Shown: one piece after another, positions 38,541 through 49,384 of the stretch
Numbering within the stretch: position 1 is the first letter of the stretch
Layout of the letters: each line of letters opens with the position of its first letter
From: Salarias fasciatus
Taxonomy: Eukaryota > Chordata > Actinopteri > Blenniiformes > Blenniidae
Direction: 5' to 3'
Assembly: GCF_902148845.1 (NCBI RefSeq)
Contig: NC_043757.1
Coordinates: 5,368,328-5,432,327 of the forward strand
DNA length: 64,000 nucleotides
Translations under genes and position numbers: made by a program
The notes under the pieces: model-generated
Databases searched by the model: none
Told to the model about the DNA's origin: nothing
What the model saw: only the letters and a program-made list of their open reading frames with translations

Positions 38541-38545
<5 letters not shown>
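37441..38545. repeat. inverted duplication, right arm
   Basis: Reverse complement of 27955-28094 plus 29128-30125, continuous here because the LINE of the left arm is absent. The outer end is at the TG microsatellite (38546) and the inner end at the LTR-like fossil. It contains a decayed copy of the first recognised exon of the membrane-protein gene. Confidence 0.9.
37777..37887 (-). pseudogene. decayed duplicate of the 29629-29759 exon
   Basis: On the minus strand the acceptor TTTTCTCAG and start TTGGATTCCTTCAG match the functional exon. A block of about 18 bases after GATGATCT is missing, which shifts the frame to a TGA. The region before the GTGAGT donor is a long T run in place of the TGGATGAGCTCT of the other copy. 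The remaining exons of the gene are not found on this strand, so this is a non-functional duplicate. Confidence 0.85.

Positions 38546-38577
<32 letters not shown>
38546..38577. repeat. (TG)n microsatellite
   Basis: TG tract at the outer edge of the right inverted arm. Confidence 0.95.
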
Positions 38578-38579
<2 letters not shown>

Positions 38580-41500
38580 ACGCGTGCGTGTGTGCATGTG
38601 TGTGGAGTTAGACTTTATGGAAAGGTGTTTCTAGTTTGCTGCTGCCCACGGTCCTGCGGAAACTCAAGTCGCTGTTTGAGCGTCTCAGGAGAGACATTCA
38701 CCCTTTTTCTGAAATTTAAAAGCATTTAACATAAAACTTTGTGCAGTGACAGCGTGTTGACTCATTTCTACACATTTCTCTGGAGGGTCAGTTGTGTTTT
38801 GTGGTGTTTGATTTCAGAAAATCCTGCAAAGAGAAGCTGTGTCCGTGATTCTGTTTTGTATCAAACTATAACCATTACAATTCTGTGGTTTTTTTCCAGG
38901 ATACAGTTTTCTGCTCCAGTCACAATCCTGTTTTGATGTCACTCTGCTGCTCACATTTTGCTCTTGTTATTTCTGTCTTCTCCCCTGATTTCACTCCTTT
39001 CATTCAACTTGTTGCTGTCAGTCTTGGGAGTGTGTTGCGTCTTGCTGTTCATCTAATTTATGTTTATCCTCCCGTTTGAAGTGAGCTGCCGTGCAATAAA
39101 ATCCAGAACCGTTGACTCAATACTAATTACAAGATAGTGCAAAAATGCAAGAGAAATAAAGTGAACAATATAATAGCATATAGCACAAAAACAGGTTATT
39201 GCACAAGTAATAAATGCCCCTGCCCCCCCACCACCACTTGGCTCTATGCTGGGTGTGGCTTTATCAGTTTAATCTCCTTCTCTGTATTTTCCATCCTTGT
39301 CATGCCTCCTTCCCCTTTGAAAATGTTTAAGACCTGTTTTCGAGCCGTGAGGGTTCCATGACTCAGGTCGATCTGGGAATTTAGGTTCTGAGCCAATTTT
39401 ACAGCATTTTACTAAGAGGCTCCAGTTCATAATGTGAATCTGACAGAGGGTTTTCCTGAGTTTAGTCTTAAAGGCAACGTTTTCACTGGAGTAAAAAAAA
39501 ATCTGTGAATAGTACAGAAAACCCTGTATGACTGCACAGGCATGACGTAGGAGTAAGTTTTTCCACTTCTTATCACCTGCAAAGACATGAACAGGCTGAG
39601 TCTCTAAAAGACAACAGACACAGAACGTAGAAAACAAAGGTTTTACAGACGATGAATATTGTGTTCAACCTGCATCATCATCTTACAGAAGAGGGAATGA
39701 AATTACAAACCAGAAAAAGATCAAAATGACCTAGAATTTGAAGAACCTGTAGATTCGATCGGTGAATGTGAAAACAATTTATATTTAGATCAAAACATGA
39801 GTGACTCAAGCAAAAGTAGAGTAACACGAAGTTCTTGTGACACATGGTTTAACTGTTTGACTCACATACTGCACTTCCTCAAAAACAAAAAATAATCAGA
39901 AAACCACTTCCTGTTTTGTTTTGGCTATGACCCCAACTCTGATTCTAAAACTGTCAAATTCTGAATTTAAATATGACTCTAAAGTAAAGTCTGGAGAGGT
40001 AAAAGCTTTGTTGTATTGTCCATGCTGCCCCATCATGCAGTTATTTTTATTTCAGTCCTTTTATGGACACACATGCTGGAGTCCACGTCTCGGCAACCTC
40101 TGAAAACACTTGAGTCATCCAAAACATGAGTGACTCAAGTAAAAACAGAGTAATATGATCTTTGACAAATGATTTGACTTCATTTGATTTACTTCATCAA
40201 AAAAAAAAAAAAAATAAAAATAAAAAAACCATCAGAAAGAGTTTTACTCCTTTCAGCGATCACTGTGTTGTTAGGGCACATCAGAAGGCTCCTGTAAAAA
40301 CTTTTGTTCAAAGGTCAAAGGTGACAAAACCTTCAATGTAATTCTAATGTTTGGATGGTTAAAAAGGAAAAATGTCTATTCATTAGTTATCATGGTGTAA
40401 ATAACTGCACAAATACTGAGTTGGTTATTAAATATGTAATGTGAGGGTTGGATGGGTGTGGTCGACTCACTCTGGAATATATAATACGGAAGGAAGGAAA
40501 CGAAGATGGTCACGGCCTCTGCTTTACAGGCCACACTTTCATTGTGACTCTGTACACCACAGATATATTTATAAGAAGCTTGTATATATCTGTTGTTTAT
40601 GGAGGTGTGATCTGACATATTTCATGACCACATGATCGTGTGATCATATGACCACATGGTTTTTGATGATGTGATCATGAGCATAAGATTTTTTTACTAA
40701 AACGTGTCATGGTAAAACTTTGATATTCTGTCTGCTTAATGCTTTTTAAATGTGATTTCCTTCCATTTTCATACGAGCCCACTCACCCTCCTATTCCAGT
40801 CTGTGAAGAACATCCCTCCTTCTGGAATCACCAGAAATATTTTATAATCATCCAGCGACATAAATTATAGGTGAGGAGCCACGGAGTTTAAAACTCCGAA
40901 ATATACAATCATTAAACGAATGGACCACAGATAAATAATGTCAAATAATATATCAGTGATTACAAGGTAGTATTAGCATATAAAACACCAGACTGAAGCA
41001 TCAGAACTTCCAATATGCAATAAACGTGCAGTAAATGGTACATGAACGTGTAATCAAGCTCAGCGTACTGATGGCAGCCTACACCTCATGTAGACACTGC
41101 AGCTGAAGGTCGGCAAACTGGAGCCAGGTTCTTGATAGCCAAAGACGCTGTCTGTTGGGCCATGATTGGCTCAGAAAAATCAGACTGAACTGGTGTGAAG
41201 TAAAGTGCACTGTAAAAAAATTACCAGGATTTCACAACAGTCAACTGTAAAATTTCACTCTAAATTGCAGTATTATTACTTTCCAGGATTTAACTTTAAT
41301 GTTCACAGTGTAATTTAGAGGTTTACTATAAAAACAGTGCCATCACAGTAAACTATTGTGTTATTTGTTGTTTTAATTATTACTGTGATTTCACAGCATT
41401 TTATTGCGTTATTTCAGTGGAAAATAATGTATTAAGACTCTCCACGCAAAAACACAGCAAATTACATGAACCGCACTGAATTGTGGGACTTGCCGCGGCT

Positions 41501-43124
41501 TTTTTCAAATATTATGAACTGTTCATTCACTGTTATGAACTGTGAATAGTATGAACTATTATGAACAAGTGTGGGGCAGAATATATCACCAGGCCGTCAC
41601 AGATTGGTATAAATCTCCTTTTTTGTTGACGAGGGAGGAACAGAAGTGGACAGGATGATGGACCTGATGTGATAATGTGAACTGGGTGTTATGTTACTCT
41701 GATATTTTGTGTTGTTTTTCTTTTTTTTTTTTTTTTTTCCTTTAGTGTCTTATGTGCTTTGGGCATACCTCGGTTCTTTGTGTCTTTAATAAATAACTCA
41801 ATGCTTTTGGACATTTTCCATCATTTAAGTGGAATATTTACTCAGACAAAAGAGATAAAGTCAAGAGAAACACTATTTGACTGACAACAACATTTAGATT
41901 CAGATTACAAATGATCCTGAAAGTTTCTTTCCTTGTTGATTAGTGCTCTCTGAACACCAGAGAGTACAAACAGCAAAAACAAAAGAAAAAAGAAGGTTTT
42001 TTTTGTTTTGTTTTTTACAGCTGTGCTGTGAGGCCTTTAATAAGACCTTCTCCTTCCTGTAAATCTGAGTGTTTGTTCAGTGAAGAGTTACAAAGGCATT
42101 TTTATCGTCCATCCATCCTTGTTGATGTGTCACAGTTTCAAACAACAAATTTACAAACTGCTGCCACCTTGTGTTCAAAACATGATGTTGACCATCATCT
42201 CATCTCTTCCTGAGAGAAAACTGATTCTTTTGAGTATTTTCCATATTCCTTCACATCTTTTCTTGAAACAAAAAATACTTTCCTCTTCCTTGGGTATGAT
42301 TAATGTTTCACATTAATGCGTTGTGCATTAACTTTAATGTGAAAGATGACAGCTCTTCAAATCCCTGGCTTCTTTTCTCACTCTCGTAAGGTTTCCAAAA
42401 GACAGTTTTGATGAGAGAATGTGATCAGTGAATCATTAAGGCTATTTGGTGAAATTATTCGTGCATGCACTTATGTTTATATGTGTGAGTAAACATTTTT
42501 ATAACAACTGAGTGCCACAATTTTCCAAACTTTTCTCTCTCTGCATATTCATAGATAGAAGATAAAGTACAGCAAACTTTACCTACATTGCAAATTCTTC
42601 ATGTTGCCCGATTGTTAAATACCTGTTCATGGGCCTGGTGGTGAACACATTTAATGTTATTTTTTTTTTGTTGGTTGTTGTTTATTTTTTATGTGGGAAC
42701 AAACCTGGCAGACAAAATTCCTCTTTCAAAAAAGTATCGAGGTGATGAGGTCTGGGTAGAAAAAACAAAGAAATTCAATGTTCCTCGGAGCCACTGATGA
42801 AAAAAGAAATAGAAGCTGTTGTTGTTATTATTAAAAAAAAAAATCATCTCCTGACTGTGAAGTAATTTACATGTTTTTGGTAAAAGAAAGTCATTTCGGG
42901 CATTTCCAAACCACAGAACTACATTTTTATTCCAAACTGGGCAAAAACAGCTCACAGTAAACATCCCACTGAGGAACGAAGGCAAACAACACTTCTGCAG
43001 AACCTGCAGACTTGTTCATCTTCTCCCACAATTCTCCCAAATCCCCAGAAGCCTCAATTCACCAACACATGAGATAAATTCAGAGAAAAATACGATTTAC
43101 TGTCAGACAGTATGGATTCAGAAC
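38578..43124. other. gene-free stretch with degenerate repeats
   Basis: No exon chain was supported. 39795-39890 and 40120-40200 are diverged copies of each other (AACATGAGTGACTCAAG start). 40621-40681 has reiterated GACCACATG/TGATCAT words. 41208-41480 begins CACTGTAAAAAAATTACCAG and repeats ACAGTAAACTA-like words, resembling a common fish non-autonomous DNA element. Poly(A) and poly(T) runs are frequent. Confidence 0.4.
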
Positions 43125-43620
43125 TAACCGGAGTCCTCCAGGGGTCAGTGTTGGGACTTAAACTGTTCATACTGAACATCAATGACTTACGTGAAGGATC
43201 TGAACTTTTGAATCTATTTGAAACAAAAATCATGATTCTTTTTTGAAAATGTAAAATAAGTAATCAGGTGGATGTACAGAGGGTGTGGTTCTAGAAAGGA
43301 TAAATCAAAACAAATTTCCTGAAATAATTATAACTGATAAAAAAAAATTTGCTGGAAACCTCAAATAAAACATGTTCAAAACAAAATATCCAGAAGCATC
43401 TCAGTCATGGAGAAAGCTAAAGTCCTGACCTTGTGGATTTCAGACTTCTTCAAATAATGTACAAAGAACAGCTTATTACCAGGAAACATTTCAAAATTGT
43501 TCAGTGAACTCAGAGGAAAGTGACATCTAAGACTTCATAAAGCGCGCACAACCTGAAAAAAAAAGGTTTCTGCATTACTATCCTTGGAGTAAAACTAAAG
43601 AGCAAATTGTGTGAGGAAAT
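43125..43620 (+). mobile_element. LINE relic in GPCR unit A (RT motif plus C-terminal piece)
   Basis: Plus-strand frames give LTGVLQGSVLGLKLFILNIN followed by DLREGSELLNLF, the GVPQGSxLGPLLFLIYINDL motif of Jockey/CR1/L2-group reverse transcriptases. After a deletion comes a degenerate ICWKPQIKHVQNK and LVDFKLIQIKYKA part of the same family. The same relic, minus the RT motif, lies at 46490-46790 in unit B, so the insertion predates the duplication. Confidence 0.75.
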
Positions 43621-44394
43621 GAAGCAATGCCTTTGTAGGATGAATAATCGTATTAATTGTCTCGAAATTTGACTCAACACCAAAATATTCTCCCTGTGGT
43701 TATAACTGATTAAAATTGCAAACACTGAAACCTTAAGCACACAAAAATGCATGTTTTCAATAAATTAATCACTTTCACTGTAATTTTTAAGAGTGTCATT
43801 GCAAAAAATTGCAAAGTTTGCAAAAATTTGAGAAAAAGACAAAGGAAGAGGCCAATTCAACACATCCTTTATTTAATTAGTGTCTCAAAGAGAATAAATT
43901 GCATTGCATTACATGGACATATGGATAAATAATTATGCCATTTGCACTGTATACATCATCATAAAATACAGCACCAAGTTACCAGACAGCAACAGCATTT
44001 AGGAAAATGTGAACACTGTAAGAAGAAGAAAGAAGAAATACATTTATTTGTCACATTTCCACACTGGCAAGGTCTTGCTCAGTGTTCATTCATAGGATCC
44101 TTGTTCACAGATTATGCTGGGAAAAATGTGAACTTTCGCGTTTCCATAATGAATTCTGCTGCCGGACTCGAACCAGCACCTTGCAGTCACTTCTGTAATA
44201 TGTCAGTACATTCACAATTGGGTAAAAAAATGTATATAGCAACACACAAATGAGAGTTTTAATGATTGACGGCAGTTCATGCAATCTAATCAGAAAAAGG
44301 ACTCCAAACAAATCAATAATCATGGATCACAATCTTCACCACAGCTGCCTTGCAATGCAGGTGTTACTGTTGTAGATCCACAACTCTCAGTGAA

Positions 44395-45384
44395 TCAATG
44401 CTGAGTGACTCCTTCCATCTGTCTCCTCCTCCTGAAGCTGAACGACTTCTTTAGAGCAGCACAAAACATTGCGCTGGAGAAAATGTAGATGATGGGGTCC
44501 AGGGCGCTCTTGAGGTAGGTCAAGCCGATGCTCAAGGTGAAGAGCCGGATGATACGATTGTAGGATTTGCAGTCCAGTGGGTGGTACGCCTTGAAACACA
44601 GGCCCAGCAAGCCTGTGATAACACTTGGCATGAAGCAGAAGGTGAACACCGCACTAATCACAAACACTGCCTGAATGGCCCTCCGGACCCTCTTCTGCTT
44701 GTCCATTTCCCGCTGGCGGAGGTGGGAGGCGATCCGAAAAGAGCAGAAAAGCAGCAAGAGCCAGGGCAGGAAGAACTCTGCGGTGAAGGCCACATAATGA
44801 ACCTTCATCGCTCCCGGGGTTACTTTATAAGAAAGAAACGTATGACAGAGGGAGACATTTCCATTAGTGTGTAGAGTGTCGGTGGTCAAAAAGGGAATCT
44901 GAAAGAGAATCACGGTAATCCACATGAGTGCAGAAAGCCAGCGTGCCTGGATTAGACTGATTCGGTTGATGCAGTGGTGGGGGTGGACCACCTTGAAGTA
45001 ACGGTCCAACGCCACAACGGTCATGAAGGCAATGCTGGCAGAGCGATTGACAGACAGCATGAAGAGGTTGATGGAGCACCACAGTCGTCCAAACACCCAG
45101 TCTCCCCCTCGCAGGTGGGTGTCGATGCGGAAGGGCACGCTGGCGAGGAGCAGGAAGTCAGCCAGCAGCAGGTTGAAGAGGAAGAAAACGTGGGTTTTCC
45201 AGACTTTCAGACGGAAACAGAAAATCCACAAAGCAAGTATGCTTCCTGGCAAGCCCACGATCATCTCAGTGATCAAGACAATTTGTGGGAACACGTGTAC
45301 TACTCGATCAGTGCTCTGCTGCGTGTTCAGACAATGTATTGAAGTGTTGCTTTCCATCTCAGTGGAAACATTCACAGATTCCAT
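44395..45384 (-). CDS. class A GPCR, hydroxycarboxylic acid / oxoeicosanoid receptor-like, copy A
   Basis: This 329-residue single-exon reading frame has seven hydrophobic helices (roughly 31-58, 66-86, 101-125, 147-166, 196-217, 236-262, 279-302). It has DRY at 127-129, a likely Cys103-Cys180 disulfide, and N-glycosylation sites at Asn5 and Asn13. ALWIFCFRLK, FLFNLLLADFLLL and YFKVVHPHH are hallmarks of HCAR/OXER1 receptors. Arg114 in SVNRSAS aligns with the HCAR2 arginine that binds the ligand carboxylate. HCARs couple to Gi and sense lactate, hydroxybutyrate or niacin; OXER1 senses 5-oxo-ETE. I cannot choose between them. TM7 has DPIIY for NPxxY. Copy A has Lys292 where copy B has Asn. A 5' UTR intron is inferred at 45443-46007. 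Confidence 0.93.
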   Translation of the reverse strand: MESVNVSTEMESNTSIHCLNTQQSTDRVVHVFPQIVLITEMIVGLPGSILALWIFCFRLKVWKTHVFFLFNLLLADFLLLASVPFRIDTHLRGGDWVFGRLWCSINLFMLSVNRSASIAFMTVVALDRYFKVVHPHHCINRISLIQARWLSALMWITVILFQIPFLTTDTLHTNGNVSLCHTFLSYKVTPGAMKVHYVAFTAEFFLPWLLLLFCSFRIASHLRQREMDKQKRVRRAIQAVFVISAVFTFCFMPSVITGLLGLCFKAYHPLDCKSYNRIIRLFTLSIGLTYLKSALDPIIYIFSSAMFCAALKKSFSFRRRRQMEGVTQH

Positions 45385-46090
45385 TTCAGCTGCCTGTGAT
45401 CTGATCTTCTTCCACCAAGACTTCTCTCAGCACATTTGGTTTCTAGAAGAGAGGAACAGAAAGAAAGGGGTCTTTTGAAGACATTCATTCTTCCTCTACA
45501 TTTATTTGGTTGGTTATAACTTTTCTTGTCCAGGGTGAGGATGAAATCTGACATCAGTTGAGATTTTATGGGAACGTGGCAATAAGATGCCACGGGTAGA
45601 TATATCACAACCTGTTGTCGTCACTCTGAGCTTGATAAAAAGTTGTAAGTGGTAGTTAGTCGACAGACTTCACAATATTAGTGCATTAAGTTAGTTTGTA
45701 AGGTGCTTTAGGTTCATCTGCCAACTTAAGATAGCATGTTTGTACCTTTGCTTGTGTAATTATTGGACAAACAAAAAAGATGCATTGATTTTTACACCTT
45801 TCTCAAGACAGCAAAATAAAGTCAATTTCTGATAAGAGGGGAGATGTTGGCACCGCATCTCTCACACTAGCTCATCGGTCCTGGTATATTACATAATAAT
45901 AAGTAGAGTTCTATTCATATTGTGATGACACTAATAAAATACACCACCAGTAATTACAAGCCTGCTGCAGTAAAGAGTGGATAAAGAGTTTCGATCTTGT
46001 TACTCACCAGCACTCGCTGCTCTGTTGGTGCATTCAGCAGTAAATACTTCATGTGAGTTTCAGGATTTCCTCTTAAAACAGATTCGGTCT
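45385..46090 (-). other. copy A 5' UTR: splice acceptor, intron and upstream non-coding exon
   Basis: On the minus strand the pyrimidine tract CTTTCTGTTCCTCTCTTCTAG ends at 45443 and leaves a 58-nt leader before the ATG. About 560 bases upstream GTGCTG|GTGAGT (exon end at 46008) is a strong donor. Both sites are conserved in copy B (48882 and 55743) despite divergence of the sequence between, supporting a non-coding first exon. The exon 5' end is unknown. Confidence 0.65.
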
Positions 46091-46489
46091 GAGTCAGATT
46101 TCCAGTGAAATGCAGTTTGATTTTCAGGCTTGTTGAAACTTGCTCTGCAGGGTTGTATTTTATGTCACACAATAGGGGTTAGTAGAACTTGTGTAGTGTC
46201 AGCATTTCTTTGTGTGTGCAGGAGATGAATTAATGTCCCTCCTTTAATTATTTCCGTAGCTGTTTTTATATTTTCTCCATCATGGATCTTATATTTAAAT
46301 ATCAATTAAGTCAAACTTTGCATATGTTTTCATACTTTGTAAATTGATTACAGGGGAGGTGAAGGTGTAGGGTGCCTGGAAAATTGACTGAGTCACATTT
46401 CAGAAGATAAAGCAACCCAGTGATGGTATGTTTGATAAGAAAAAAAAAAGTTATTGAATCTATGTAAGAGAACAATCATGACCTTTCCT

Positions 46490-46790
46490 TGAAAATGTAA
46501 AATAAAGTCTGATAGACAGGATAAATCAAACAAATTTCCTGGAGTTCAAATTGATGATGAAATTTGCTGGAAACCTCAAATAAAACATGTTCAAAACAAG
46601 ATATCTGTAAGTATCTCAGTTTTGGAGAAAGTCCTGACCTAGTGGATTTCAAACTCATTCAAATAAAGTATAAAGCAATGAATAGCTTATTACCAGGAAA
46701 CATTCTAAAATTGTTCATTGATCTTAGAGGAAAGTTACAACTGAGACTTCAAAGAGTGTGCACTACCTGAAAAAATGTTCTGCATTATGT
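46490..46790 (+). mobile_element. LINE relic in GPCR unit B
   Basis: Counterpart of 43230-43560. Plus-strand frame ETSNKTCSKQDICKYLSFGE, then LVDFKLIQIKYKAMNSLLPG and NILKLFIDLRGKL, matches the C-terminal region of Jockey/CR1-type LINE ORF2 (typical ..LVNFKTxQIMYKAxNNLLPGN). Dead copy. Confidence 0.75.
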
Positions 46791-46839
46791 GAGAAAATAA
46801 AACAAATGATATATATACACAGATATAAAAACATGTGTT

Positions 46840-47010
46840 CTCGCCCTTCCTGGGCGATATGCTCTTCAAGCTCGGGTCGTCTTAACAGAGGCCTGGGAGC
46901 TTGAGGGTTTTGCGTAGGATCTTAGCTGTTCCTAGCACTGCGCTCTTCTGGACAGAGATCTCAGATGTTGTTCCCGATATTTCCGGGAACCATGCATCCA
47001 GCTCCATCTC
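46840..47010 (-). mobile_element. non-LTR retrotransposon ORF fragment, unit B only
   Basis: The minus strand encodes ELDAWFPEISGTTSEISVQK followed by SAVLGTAKILRKTLKLPGLC. This is a stretch I recognise from the C-terminal end of a fish non-LTR element ORF (..GTAKILRRTLKLPGLW); I am not sure of the clade. It is absent from unit A at the corresponding point, so it inserted after the duplication. Confidence 0.6.
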
Positions 47011-47339
47011 TGGACGATATAGATATGTATATATAGAATTATGTTATTGCCTACTGATGCTATTGTCAGTTCCTTACTGTCAGTACTTCCAAACATCTAA
47101 ATGGTCCTGCTCTCTCCCGCGCCACAGTGTCTGTTCATCACTACACATCTGTTGTTTATACTGGCACCAGCTGTGCAGTGGAGACGTGGTTTATATGTCT
47201 ATATGTTTATGCCTATATGTCCATATAATATATCCCTACAGTTGTCCAACACTGATGTCGCGCTTCTAATAAGATATGGTGATAGTCTCATGAAATAAAC
47301 ATGGTTAAGTCCCGCAGCCTGCTTTCAGGAAAGTAGCGG

Positions 47340-47450
47340 TCATTTAATTACTCTATTTGCAAATGTAATCCTGTAATTTATTCGCTACTTGAAAAAAGTA
47401 ATTGGATTACAGTATTGTGTTACTTCTAATATGTTACTGCCCATCTCTGC
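47340..47450. mobile_element. MITE terminus (GGGCAGTAAC type)
   Basis: The minus-strand AGAGATGGGCAGTAACATAT and GTAATCCAATTACTTTTTTC, then AAGTAGCGAATAAATTAC, match the end of one of the most common teleost non-autonomous DNA repeats. It lies in the unit B-specific insertion between 46800 and 47450. The other end was not found. Confidence 0.5.
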
Positions 47451-47498
47451 TTGTCACTCTTTTCAACTCCCAAGTTTTCCTCCTGTGGCTACAACTGG

Positions 47499-47521
47499 AT
47501 GGATGGATGGATGGATGGATG
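47499..47521. repeat. (GGAT)n microsatellite
   Basis: Five to six GGAT units. Confidence 0.95.
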
Positions 47522-47839
47522 TTATTTAATTAAAAAAACAATTTAAAAGACTCAAAAAAAGACAACAGAAGAGGCCAATTCAACATATTCTTTCTTTAAT
47601 TGGCACCTCAAAGAGAATGAATTGCATTGCATTACATGGACATATGGGTAATTGTGTCTTTTCCACGGTATAGATCATAAAATACAGCACCAAGTCACCA
47701 GACAGCAGCAGTATTTAGGAATATGTGAACACATGGAAGACAGCAAATTCCAGAGCAACTTCTGCCACAGTCTCCCTTGATTTACCGTTATGTGCCTGTG
47801 TGTGTGTTTTTCACTTACATGAGTTTTTATTGTTGTCTG

Positions 47840-48823
47840 TCAGCATTTATGGAATTGTTGAGGAGTCTTCTTGAATCTGAAGGACTTCTTTAGAGCAACA
47901 CGAAACATTGCGCTGGAGAAAATGTAGATGATGGGGTCCAGAGCACTGTTGAGGTAGGTCAAGCCGATGCACATGGTGAAGAGCTGGCTGATACGATTGT
48001 AGGATTTGCAGTCCAGTGGGTGGTACGCCTTGAAACACAGGCCCAGCAAGCCTGTGATAACACTTGGCATGAAGCAGAAGGTGAACACCGCACTAATCAC
48101 AAACACTGCCTGAATGGCCCTCTGGACCCTCTTCTGCTTGTCCATTTCCCGCTGGCGGAGGTGGGAGGTGATCCGAAAAGAGCAGAAAAGCAGCAAGAGC
48201 CAGGGCAGGAAGAACTCTGCGGTGAAGGCCACATAATGAACCTTCATTGCTGCCGGGGTTACTTTATAAGAATGAAACGTACGACACAGGGAGACATTTC
48301 CATTTGTGTGTAGAGTGTCGGTGGTCAAAAGGGGAATCCGAAAAAGAGTCACGGTAATCCACATGAGCGCAGAAAGCCAGCGTGCCTGGATTAGACTGAT
48401 TCGGCTGATGCAGTGGTGGGGGTGGACCACCTTGAAGTAACGGTCCAACGCCACAACAGTCATGAAGGCAATGCTGGCAGAGCGATTGACAGACAGCATG
48501 AAGAGGTTGATGGAGCACCACAGTCGTCCAAGCACCCAGTCGTCCCCTCGCAGGTGGGTGTCGATGCGGAAGGGCACGCTGGCAAGGAGCAGGAAGTCAG
48601 CCAGCAGCAGGTTGAAGAGGAAGAAAACGTGGGTTTTCCAGACTTTCAGACGGAAACAGAAAATCCACAGAGCAAGTATGCTTCCTGGCAAGCCCACGAT
48701 CATCTCAGTGATCAAGACAATCTGTAGGAACACATGTACTCCTCGATCAGTGCTCTGCTGCATGTTCAGACAATGTATTGAAGTGTTGGTTTCCATCTCA
48801 GTGGAAACATTCACAGATTCCAT
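47840..48823 (-). CDS. class A GPCR, hydroxycarboxylic acid / oxoeicosanoid receptor-like, copy B
   Basis: A 327-residue intact frame, tandem paralogue of 44395-45384. It differs at about 20 positions in the first 315 residues and then has an unrelated short tail (..FKKTPQQFHKC against ..FRRRRQMEGVTQH). It keeps the seven helices, DRY at 127-129, Cys103/Cys180, Arg114 in SVNRSAS, and YLNSALDPIIY in TM7 with the usual Asn at 292. The start is set by the shared MESVNVSTEM and the identical leader. The predicted role is a Gi-coupled receptor for a small carboxylate or oxo-fatty acid, inferred from family only. The 5' UTR intron here spans about 6.9 kb because of nested transposons. Confidence 0.93.
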   Translation of the reverse strand: MESVNVSTEMETNTSIHCLNMQQSTDRGVHVFLQIVLITEMIVGLPGSILALWIFCFRLKVWKTHVFFLFNLLLADFLLLASVPFRIDTHLRGDDWVLGRLWCSINLFMLSVNRSASIAFMTVVALDRYFKVVHPHHCISRISLIQARWLSALMWITVTLFRIPLLTTDTLHTNGNVSLCRTFHSYKVTPAAMKVHYVAFTAEFFLPWLLLLFCSFRITSHLRQREMDKQKRVQRAIQAVFVISAVFTFCFMPSVITGLLGLCFKAYHPLDCKSYNRISQLFTMCIGLTYLNSALDPIIYIFSSAMFRVALKKSFRFKKTPQQFHKC

Positions 48824-48881
48824 TTCAGCTGCCTGTGATCTGATCTTCTTCCACCAAGACTTCTCTCAGCACATTTAGACT
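48824..48881 (-). other. copy B leader and 5' UTR splice acceptor
   Basis: The minus-strand TTTCTGTTCCTCTTCTAG acceptor ends at 48882, followed by a 58-nt leader nearly identical to that of copy A. The matching upstream donor is at 55742. Confidence 0.65.
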
Positions 48882-49384
48882 CTAGAAGAGGAACAGAAAG
48901 AACAAGGTTTCAGACTTTTGTGTTTTACAGAAAAATCAAATTATGAAAAACATTCATTCTTCCTCTACATTTATTTGGTTGGTTATAACTTTTCTTGTAC
49001 AAAGTGAGGATGAAATCTGATATCAGTTTAGATTTTGTGAGCCTAACGTGAAAATGAGGTGCCATGGGTCGATATTTTAGGAATTGTTATCGTCACTCTA
49101 AGCTTGTTTGAAAGTCTGAGGTGGTAGTTAGTTGACAGATTTCACAATATTTGTGCCTAAAGTTAGTTCAGCCAGGTTTTCAGGGCTCCAGTACAGGTCG
49201 GGTCAGGTCTATGTGTGCGTTTCCACTGAACATGGTACCACAATAACTGTTCCACCCGTGAACACCCGAGACCGTTTTCTGCTATCCTACCACATGTAAT
49301 ACCTGGAGCCATGTACCGGATATGAGGGAGGGTCTTCGAGAGAGTACTCCGTTGGACACCTAACTTCTGCAAAAAAGTCTATCG

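Noticed and set aside
44150-44225. Possible tRNA on the minus strand (GGTTCGAGTCCGGCAGCA)
   Set aside because: Only a T-arm-like B box is present; no 5' acceptor strand, D-arm or anticodon arm can be drawn.
44570-45480. Plus-strand frames opposite the GPCR genes (44581-44874, 44974-45478; likewise 48020-48878)
   Set aside because: They are antisense shadows of a well-conserved coding exon; their conservation between copies follows from the receptor genes.
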